Assembly (NCBI GenBank): GCA_003557485.1
Contig: PWOI01000085.1
Location: 1-5,153 of the forward strand
From: Elusimicrobiota bacterium
GTDB lineage: Bacteria; CG03; SLGR01; PWQF01
Length of the DNA stretch: 5,153 nucleotides
Direction: 5' to 3'
The notes below the pieces were generated by a model. It worked only from the letters and a program-made list of their open reading frames with translations. It was not told the DNA's origin and made no database searches. Each line of letters opens with the position of its first letter. Position 1 is the stretch's first letter. Shown piece by piece: positions 1 to 5,153 of the stretch. The translations under genes and the position numbers were made by a program.

Positions 1-360
1 ATCTCCTTCATCATCCAGCCTCACCTCGCCTCCGGTCGCGGTAAGTTCCTCCAGGCGCCGGAGGGAACTGTTAAGCATGTTCCGGCTGAATCTGAGACGG
101 TTGTGATTATCGTTGGTTGCTGTCCCGTCCTTATCTGTTCCCCTGACCGTCAGCGTATAAGTCATGTTCTCTTCAAGAACATCGTTAGATATGGTGAACT
201 GCCAGCGCTGGGCGGTAATAGTCGTTATATTTACAACAGCAGTTTCAGAAACCCCGGGACCGGAATACACGACCTGCGGGGCCCCGTCCATAACCTTGTT
301 TGCCCGGGCCGTAAATAAAACAGATGATGTTTCTACCCTGTATGACAGGTGATAGTTCGG
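1..360 (-). other. Truncated bacterial Ig-like domain at the left edge
   Basis: Residues 1598-1717 contain SSVLFTARANKVMDGAPQVV and, later, MTYTLTVRGTDKDGTATN. Together these resemble bacterial Ig-like domains of the form 'V-x-F-T-A-x-A-[ST]-x-x-[LM]-x-x-x-P-x-V ... Y-T-[LV]-T-V-x-G-T-D-x-x-G', which often occur in series in giant surface proteins. The residues after about 1695 turn charged (SLRRLEELTATGGEV), which may be the start of a helix or linker. The gene continues beyond the window. Confidence 0.55.
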
Positions 361-3300
361 TTCCAGGTTTTGCAGACGGAAATTATAACCCGAAAGCGGG
401 CCCCCTGCCTCATGCTCTATTGAAAACCTTTCATACCCGGGGACTATAAGCCAGGTCCTGTAGGTATGTCCTGCAATAAGCCCGTCTATATAATACATAC
501 CTTCGGAATCAGTCTCGTCTTCATATAAAGCCGGAATATCGCCTCTTTCGGTTATATTGTAGGCAACAATTTCAGCCCCGGCGTCGTAGGGAATACCGGG
601 TGTACCGAAACTGGGAAAACGGACATACACATAACCCCACATCACCTCGGGTGCGGCACGCAACGTTATATCCCGCCTGTACTGTCTGCGTTCTCTCACT
701 TCCTGCCTGAGGGCAAGGCGTTCGTAACCGGATACAGACACATAAAGATAGTAGAGACCTCTTGCAATATCGTTTATTCGAACCTCTCCGGCGGAATTGG
801 CAACATAATCAGCCTCAAAATCCGGCCCTCTCACGCTGACGGCAGCGCCGGATACGGGAACTCCGCCGGTAGTCTTAAGTACCGCGTAAATTGAAGCCCT
901 CTCAACTTCCTCGATTATCGTCTCGGCGTCAAAATCAACATTCAGCGCAACAACCGACCCGCCTGTCAGAGACACATTCCTTACAACCCTGGGATAATTA
1001 GGACTGTGAAATACGGCCGTGTAATTGCCGTCCCCGAGAAACCTGAAGCGGAAAGAGGATCCTTCACCGGCAACCATTTCGTTTACTTTCTCTAAATTTC
1101 CGTCATTAATATAACCAGCCAGATTACTTTCCCATTCTGCATCTACATCAAACGGCATATTAAGAGCCACCCCGGCAAGCCGTCCGAAAGAATCGTACAA
1201 CATAACGGTAGGAACAAGTTTCTCTATCTGGCCGAAACTTGCCTTTATGGCCTGAAGGTCTTCTTCGGTAATCAGTCTGCTGCCGCTTACAGAACCTTCC
1301 AGCGCAGCAGTGCCTAACTGGGCATCGGGAAGATGAATTTCCTGAACTAATAACCCGTCAGTATCTTTTACAGCGCGGGAGTGGTCTATGTTTACACCGC
1401 GACGCTGCGAATGGAATATAATGCTCATATCTTTAGGTCCCGAATCTCCGTCAAAATCCGGCTCAATATATGCGCCCAGGTACAGGTCATAGTCTCCGGG
1501 CGGCACTTTCATATCGCTCCACCAGCCGCCTTCAACAAAAGGATCATAACCGAAGCCCACATCCATAAGATCCGTATTAAAAAGAAGTTCTCTAAGCCTC
1601 CCGGCGGTCAGTTGCGTGCCGCTCACCATCCCCATTATGCCTATACCCCCTCTTTCGTCATCCCGGTCATCTTCAGTACCGTCACCGTTAGCCGGTTCGG
1701 TACTTCGCCAGTAATAATAGTAATCCTTAACTTCATCTTCGTCCCCGCCAAGATTGACTACTATTTCAGAAGAAGGCCTTACAAGTATGCCGTCGCGAAG
1801 GCGAAGCGTCACTTCAAGAGGTTCTTCCGACACCCTTACCTCAACCTGACGCCGGGCCTCTGCCCAGCCCCGTTTTCTTTCTATTTTCCTTTTAAAGTTT
1901 TCAATCCCTTCTTTATCTTCCCCCCATTTTTCGTCTACTTCAATCCAGTAACCAGTATGAGTTTTCAAATCGCAGAGCCCCGGCATAAGTCCGCCTATAA
2001 AAAAGCTTCCGTCATCACGCACATGAGCGTAGCCGTCGGCATCAGAGCCCACACCTCTAGCCCTTACTTCAATATTGGGCTCTATCTGGTACCAGTCTGT
2101 CGTACCTACAGGGCCAAATGCTCTCTTTACAGGCCTGAATACAGACCCGTCCGGCATAAGTATCTGCCCGGAAATCTGCCCTCCGGGAACAAGTTCAATA
2201 TCCGGAAGAGTTTTTGTAGTTGTATCTTCGTCACGGAAATCTATACTGTCCAAAGCATCCCAAAGCCCCGCCGTCCATTTAACCGCAAATTCCCGGGAAA
2301 TGATTTCCATCTCGTAGAGTTTGCCGTCCTCAACCACTATATCATAGTCAATGCGGCCGCTTCCGGTTACTGAATGCAGAGCGCTGGCCGGATTGTATTC
2401 TCCTTCATAAACAATTACAAGTTTTTCTGCTTCCTCAAAATTGACTTCAGTACCCCAGCAGATTAACTGGTTCCCGTTTTCATCGTAAAGGATATACGGT
2501 TTTTCTGAAATTTCTGTTGTCGTTCCTTCAATTTTCACCGATTCTATATTCCATTCATCCTTAACCCAGTTTTCCAACCTGACATAGTAGTAGCTGTCAG
2601 TTTCATAGTGGAGAGTTACTGTTTCTGTAGACCGAATCATTTCATGTTTTGCCCTTTCTCTCAGTATGATACTGACAGGACTTTTAGGAAATATTTCGTA
2701 GCCCTCGTCCAGGACTATGTTTCCGCTCACGGTTGCCGTTGTGAGCATAATTTTTGGCGTTATATTTACGTTTACTGTGTCTTCGGAAATAACCGCGGCG
2801 CTTGCCGAGTAAACCGTAAAAGAGCTTGTATATACGGTAATCCTCCTGTCGTCACCGTTATATACATGATACCATCCTTCATCATCATCTAACGTATCCT
2901 CAATACGGTTGGGGCCGCGGTTATAGATAAATTCCCCTTCCGAGAATCGGGTCCATACCCCCAGGATATAGTTCCCGGGCTCAAGACCGTCAATACTGAA
3001 AGTGCCGTCCGTATTAATACGCGTATTAGCCCAGCTGTGAGGATAATTTCTAGTATAGTTTACCGGATCGGAGTCTCCAACACACCATCTTCCCCAGTCC
3101 CCGTGCACATAAACATCTCCGTCAGGAACCGGGTTGCCGCCCAGACGGACATCTCCTTCTATGAACCCCCTTGCCTCCGCAAGTTCAAAGTCTTTTTTAG
3201 TAGTACCAAAGTCTGTATAGGGGACATAGATGGAAGTCTTTATTCCCGCATACCCCGATTTTCTAAGTTCAAAGGTGAAGGTTGAATTGACAAGGTCACT

Positions 3301-5151
3301 GGGAGGATAGTTGGTATATATTCGGTATGTTCCGTCCGACCGGCTCCTGAGGTCATAATGCTCCCATACACCGTGTTCGCTTTCAGCGTAGGCATAAATA
3401 TGCACATCCGGCAGCCTGGCCCCGGCAGTGCTTCTCACCACGCCCCATATTATAGCATCGTCTTCTCCCTCGTATCTGTCAGGAACAGAGGCATCTTCAG
3501 AAGTAAAATCAAAATGGCCCGCGTCCAGTACAGATTCATCATCAAAATCCACCACAGTGTATTCAACCGTTGACTCCACTACTAGGTACATCTGGGGCGA
3601 ATAAAGGCCAACCCGGTAGGCAGCTGTAGTTATGGGAACATTATAAAAAGTTATTGTCCCCGTTGAGCGGTCCATCCCGGCCAGCCCTGTAATTATTTCT
3701 TCTGAACCCGAGTCAGGCGTAATCCTCACTTCACCTAAAATTAGTGTAGGAACATAACTTTCATATACTGTCACGTCCGCTACAACTTTTCCATATTTCT
3801 GACCGGACTCGTGGTTAAGTCCTATCTCTATATATTTCCATCCGTAAAAAATATCGTGTGTGCTCTCTTCCATATCAACCTGCTGGTCAAGTGTGGGAAA
3901 ATAGTCCTGGGCTGTCGCAACTACTTTATAGTTCCGGTCTCTGGTAACATACACCAGATGCTCATCTTCTTCCCCGGTATAAAAAATATGCGAGTGCTTC
4001 GAATCAATTTCGTTTCTGGTGTCCAGGGCTACAATAGCCGCCTGCGCGCCGGAAATCGGGGTTCCGCCGTCCGTTACTGCCAATGCGATTTCAGAATAAG
4101 GGAACCTTGGACCTTCCGGGCTGTCATTCATAAAATTCCAGCCGTATTCACTCATTATCTGATTTCTTCTCTCAGAGGGCAGCCCGTAACTGAACTTTGC
4201 TCCCCACCCGGGATGAAAGTTTACGCCATGCTGAAGCTCAAGCCGGCCCCATCTTATAAGCAGCCAGTCGTAATTTTCCCTGGAGAGTCCTTCCCTGCCG
4301 GACAGAAACCCCGCAAAATCACCTACATTTGATACATCCCAGTTGCTTATATCCTGGTCAAATTCATAGGCAGCAGAGAACATATTAGACATATTCGTAA
4401 CGCTTGAAACATCCCAGCCGCCTATGTCCTGGTTGAAACTATTCGCCCAGGCAAACATCCACATCATATACTCAACATTTGAGACATTCCAGGGGCTTAT
4501 GTCCCGGTCAAAGGATTGAGCATTCCTGAACATGTTAGACATATTCTTAACACCGGATACATCCCAGCCGCCTATATCCCGGTTGAAACTTTCGGCACCA
4601 TTAAACATATTGGACATATTAGTTACATTGGAAACATCCCAGTTGCTTATATCCTGGTTGAAATTTGACGCGTAATGAAACATTCCCGACATATCAGTAA
4701 CACTTGAAGAAACTACGTCAAAGAAATCGGCAGCCGTAAACGACGAAAGATCAATTCCATTGAACATATTCCTTGCGCTTGTAATGCCGGTGACACCGGG
4801 AGAGACAGGAGTCAGTATATCCAGCAGTGAATGGGGTGATGTATTCGCTCCCGGTTCTCCGCCAAAACTAATCATATTCGCGGATCCCCTGAGCCTTACG
4901 GTATGAGTGCTCGGTTCTGCCGAATCATCATACTGGAGAACAAGGCATCCGTCATCGTCTATCCAGATATTCCCGCTTGTATCGCCCGGGAATTGTCTGA
5001 CGCCCCAACCGTCATCCAGGTCAATAAATATATCCGGGTCGTCCACTATAAACCTGAAACGCCTAAGATATCCTTCATCACCTTCCCCGGCCGGTATTTC
5101 AACAAGAAAATCAAAAGTAGGGGGAACCGGACCGACATTGAAAGATCGGAA
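1..5151 (-). CDS. Giant modular surface protein (BspA/DUF285 repeats plus carboxypeptidase regulatory-like modules), internal fragment
   Basis: This frame has 1717 codons without a stop, and both the start and the stop lie outside the window. The domain order is a PKD/Ig-like lead (about 4-97), BspA-type 25-residue repeats (138-287) with their closing segment (288-347), then beta-sandwich modules to about 1597 and a truncated Ig-like domain (1598-1717). The modules repeat the family pattern G-x-V near the start, then a D/S-x-G-x-[YF] turn, a G-x-Y strand and a GY motif; examples are TDGTFSIDGLEPGNY and DDGSFFIGGLMPG. I see no enzyme motif and no membrane helix, and only four cysteines (C69, C690, C898, C1060), which suits an exported protein. 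BspA-type proteins are surface or secreted proteins, often adhesins; adhesion here is inference. Residues 1-3 are probably adapter-encoded. The frame and its being a real gene are near certain; the exact function is not known. Confidence 0.95.
361..651 (-). other. Beta-sandwich module, carboxypeptidase regulatory-like (last complete)
   Basis: Residues 1501-1597 show MWGYVYVRFPSFG (opening strand), GAEIVAYN (second strand), TDSEGMYYIDGLIAGHTY (the D-x-x-G-x-Y-x-I-x-G-L turn and strand), VPGYERFSIEH (GY motif) and the closing strand YNFRLQNLE. It shares the GYER element with the preceding module. The S-E-G-M-Y turn is one of the clearest matches to the family in the window. Confidence 0.75.
652..927 (-). 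other. Beta-sandwich module, carboxypeptidase regulatory-like (penultimate)
   Basis: Residues 1409-1500 give a compact textbook pattern: ASIYAVLKTTGGVPVSGAAV (the G-x-P-V-x-G-A-x-V motif), VANSAGEVRINDIARGLYYL (the turn, with A-G-E-V replacing D-G-x-Y, and the G-x-Y strand), VSVSGYERL (the GY motif) and the final strand RRDITLRAA. The length of 92 residues is usual for the family. A basic run (about 1481-1491, RQEVRERRQYR) precedes the last strand. Confidence 0.75.
928..1320 (-). other. Beta-sandwich module with helical insertions
   Basis: Residues 1278-1408 start with TAALEGSVSGSRL, a G-x-V opening, followed by a predicted helix (TEEDLQAIKASFGQIEKL) and the second strand PTVMLYDSFGRLAGVAL. 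A second likely helix (GNLEKVNEMVA) leads to FRFRFLGDGNYTAVFHSPNY, which matches the family's turn and G-x-Y strand, and the module closes with VVALNVDFD. The overall order agrees with a carboxypeptidase regulatory-like fold carrying two helical insertions. Confidence 0.5.
1321..1788 (-). other. Unassigned acidic segment with Asp-rich loops
   Basis: Residues 1122-1277 do not match a family I know. Visible parts are a strand (SSEIVVNLGG), a run of four Tyr and a Trp (1144-1148), an Asp/Gly/Glu-rich loop (1155-1169), a short helix (TAGRLRELLFNT), the pair VPPGDYDLYLGAYIEP, which looks like the G-x-Y strand of a beta module, and a second Asp-rich loop (DFDGDSGPKD, 1232-1241). The PPGDYDLYLGA strand suggests that the segment is a heavily expanded member of the same module series. 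Confidence 0.4.
1789..2199 (-). other. Beta-sandwich module 5, carboxypeptidase regulatory-like with a charged helical insertion
   Basis: Residues 985-1121 begin IELVPGGQISGQILMPDG and contain NIEVRARG, then DDGSFFIGGLMPGLCDL, the conserved turn and strand of the family, here with D-G-S-F instead of D-G-x-Y. After the TGYW motif the chain leaves the fold in a highly charged stretch (residues 1071-1102, nt 1846-1941) and returns with the closing strands VEVRVSEEP and LEVTLRLRDG. The charged stretch is likely an alpha helix. Confidence 0.7.
2200..2739 (-). other. Module 4 and an unassigned 110-residue segment
   Basis: Residues 805-984 start with a TATVSGNIVLDEGY strand that resembles the G-x-[IV] opening of the neighbouring modules and PVSIILRER as its second strand, but the D-G-x-[YF] turn is missing. 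After WVKDEWNIESVKIEG comes a segment from about residue 890, with YILYDENGN, LVIVYEGEY, RIDYDIVVEDGKLYEMEII and AVKWTAGLWDALDSIDF. I do not recognise a family for this part. It looks beta-rich with one short helix, and ends just before the strong GGQISG start of the next module. Confidence 0.4.
2740..3174 (-). other. Beta-sandwich module 3, carboxypeptidase regulatory-like with long insertions
   Basis: Residues 660-804 begin GFIEGDVRLGGNPVPDGDV, a clear G-x-V ... G-x-P-V-P-x-x-x-V start, and contain NTDGTFSIDGLEPGNYIL, the family's best-conserved turn and strand. Between them is an extra loop rich in Trp, Tyr and Asn (HGDWGRWCVGD and following), and after the turn another loop (IYNRGPNRIEDTLDDDEGW). 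The module is therefore about 50 residues longer than usual. The aromatic-rich insertions could form a ligand-binding face, which is inference only. Confidence 0.75.
3175..3456 (-). other. Beta-sandwich module 2, carboxypeptidase regulatory-like
   Basis: Residues 566-659 show the full signature in order: AIIWGVVRSTAGARLPDVHI (G-x-V ... G-x-x-[LV]-P-x-[AV]-x-[IV]), then RSDGTYRIYT (the D-G-x-Y turn), FTFELRKSGYAG (the strand ending in GY), and a final KDFELAE strand. The length of about 94 residues is normal for the family. In other proteins this fold serves as a rigid spacer or carbohydrate- or protein-binding unit; no binding residues can be named here. Confidence 0.75.
3457..3816 (-). other. 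Unassigned beta-rich segment between modules 1 and 2
   Basis: Residues 446-565 contain alternating hydrophobic strands such as KVVADVTVYES, TLILGEVRITPD, GTITFYNVPIT and YLVVESTVEYTVVDF, followed by an acidic linker with repeated E/D (about 550-565). The shape suggests an Ig-like or similar beta sandwich, with a G-x-I-x-F-x-N-V-P turn like that in carboxypeptidase regulatory modules. I do not recognise a specific family. Confidence 0.4.
3817..4095 (-). other. Beta-sandwich module 1, carboxypeptidase regulatory-like
   Basis: Residues 353-445 open with a strand (SEIALAVTDGG), then the TPISGAQAAIVAL turn and strand, which is the G-x-P-[IV]-x-G-A-x-V signature of carboxypeptidase regulatory-like and related folds. 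An HLVYVTRDRNYKVVATAQDY stretch matches the family's 'Y-x-V-x-A-x-G-Y' strand, with D in place of the usual G. It closes with a KYIEIGL strand. The D-x-G-x-Y turn normally found in mid-domain is replaced by an acidic EEDEH loop. This is the first module after the BspA block and is probably a stalk element. Confidence 0.6.
4111..4290 (-). other. C-terminal closing segment of the BspA repeat block
   Basis: Residues 288-347 follow the last repeat without a gap. The first 25 residues include LSRENYDWLLIRW and LELQHGVNF, and the segment ends near ERRNQIMSEYGWNFMND. This agrees with the pattern I recall after DUF285 repeats in many bacterial surface proteins: L-S-x-x-N-Y-D-x-L-L-I-x-W, then L-Q-x-G-V-x-F, a short Gly/aromatic loop, an Arg-containing helix and G-W-x-[IF]-x-D. 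It probably caps the hydrophobic end of the solenoid. The match supports the assignment of the repeats and marks where the repeat block ends. Confidence 0.75.
4291..4665 (-). repeat. Five tandem 75-bp units encoding BspA-type (DUF285) 25-residue repeats
   Basis: The five units start at exactly 25-residue spacing: residues 163, 188, 213, 238 and 263. The shared pattern is x-F-[ND]-[QR]-D-I-[SG]-x-W-[DN]-V-S-x-V-x-x-M-x-x-M-F-x-x-A-x; unit one reads NFNQDISNWDVSNVTNMSNM. Unit three (4441-4515) is the most divergent of the inner units, with MMWMF replacing MSNMF. Unit five (4291-4365) loses the M-x-x-M-F end and passes into the closing segment. These repeats form a solenoid related to leucine-rich repeats and are found in exposed surface proteins. 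The unit length is a multiple of three, so gain or loss of a unit would keep the frame. Confidence 0.93.
4666..4740 (-). repeat. Degenerate first BspA-type unit
   Basis: Residues 138-162 are in phase with the five clear units. They keep the second half of the motif (SVTDMSGMF, 150-158, then A at 161) but have lost the D-I-x-x-W-D-V-S half, where the sequence is instead ADFFDVVSS. A further trace of the motif, ITSARNMF, lies upstream at residues 123-130, about three residues out of phase. Decay of the edge unit is usual at the start of a repeat solenoid. Confidence 0.75.
4861..5142 (-). other. PKD/Ig-like lead domain before the BspA repeats
   Basis: Residues about 4-97 are short beta strands rich in Asp and Gly. 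The segment FIDLDDGWG (42-50) followed by STHTVRLRGSANMISF (81-96) resembles the 'V-D-W-G-D-G ... T-H-T-Y ... Y-T-V-x-I-x-G' pattern that commonly precedes DUF285 repeats in BspA-like surface proteins. Here the expected W-G-D-G turn is altered to a D-D-G-W-G arrangement, so the match is to the general layout rather than to a strict motif. The domain is probably a structural cap or spacer. Its upstream part may be missing. Confidence 0.5.
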
Positions 5152-5153
5152 GA
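5143..5153. other. Illumina adapter remnant at contig end
   Basis: The last 11 bases read AGATCGGAAGA, identical to the start of the common Illumina TruSeq read-through adapter. The match ends exactly at the contig edge, as expected when untrimmed adapter is assembled onto a contig end. If so, residues 1-3 of the translated frame (F-R-S) are not part of the protein, and the true sequence stops at about 5142. A chance match of 11 bases at the very end is unlikely. Confidence 0.85.

Noticed and set aside
1-4. ATCT at the left edge, which is the last four bases of the Illumina adapter in the other orientation.
   Set aside because: Four bases match by chance too easily, and the reading frame (ending L-D-D-E-G-D) is sensible through the edge. 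It is worth only a glance when trimming the other end.
103-352. Two short overlapping plus-strand frames (103-318 and 164-352).
   Set aside because: Both are antisense to the Ig-like domain, overlap each other in different frames, and show no recognisable protein.
1381-2373. A 330-codon open frame on the plus strand.
   Set aside because: It lies wholly antisense to the giant gene, with codon boundaries exactly in register. In that register its stops are the complements of TTA, CTA and TCA, which the sense gene uses rarely; its own stop at 2371-2373 is the complement of a sense TCA (Ser). The translation has no domain pattern and is rich in Lys, Arg, Phe, Pro and Ile, as shadows often are.
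2075-3573. Other short plus-strand frames (2075-2317, 2608-2892, 3037-3285, 3358-3573).
   Set aside because: All are antisense to strongly patterned beta modules of the minus-strand gene, and none has a recognisable domain or a convincing gene context.
3811-4332. A 173-codon plus-strand open frame over the repeat closing segment.
   Set aside because: It is antisense, in the same register, and ends at the complement of a sense TCA codon in the last BspA unit. The sense strand here has clear repeat and cap motifs, so this is a shadow.
4291-4665. The 75-bp periodic array as a possible CRISPR or non-coding repeat array.
   Set aside because: The periodicity is a whole number of codons, variation is mostly synonymous or conservative, and the translation is a known protein repeat. 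There are no identical repeats separated by unique spacers.

Overview
The window is the inside of one very large gene on the minus strand. A single reading frame is open from one end to the other: 1717 complete codons, with neither a start nor a stop in view. I found no other gene, RNA gene, mobile element, CRISPR array, promoter or terminator. All plus-strand open frames lie antisense to this gene and look like shadows. Below, residue 1 is the first complete codon at the right end (5149-5151) and residue 1717 is the codon at 1-3.

Reading right to left (N- to C-terminal), the layout is as follows. Bases 5143-5153 are an 11-base match to an Illumina sequencing adapter, probably an assembly artefact. 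Residues about 4-97 form a PKD/Ig-like lead domain. Residues 138-287 hold BspA-type (DUF285) leucine-rich-repeat-like 25-residue units, five of them clear and exactly tandem. Residues 288-347 are the closing segment typical of such repeat blocks. From residue 353 to about 1597 there is a long string of beta-sandwich modules, most like the carboxypeptidase regulatory-like (CarboxypepD_reg) family, interrupted by two or three stretches I cannot assign. The last 120 residues begin a bacterial Ig-like domain that runs off the left edge.

The protein is almost certainly exported and displayed on the cell surface or secreted. It has repeated beta modules, only four cysteines that I can find, many Asp/Glu, and no catalytic motif that I can see. 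An adhesion or surface-layer role is inference. Both termini are missing, so the signal peptide and any sorting or anchoring signal cannot be judged.

The source is probably an uncultivated bacterium from a metagenome: the contig is gene-internal, ends in adapter sequence and encodes a giant surface protein. Such proteins, combining BspA repeats with many CarboxypepD_reg or Ig-like modules, are known from several bacterial groups, including Bacteroidota and candidate phyla such as Elusimicrobia and Omnitrophota. Codon use is heavy in ATA (Ile) and AGG/AGA (Arg), and sparing of TTA, CTA and TCA. I cannot place the organism more firmly.
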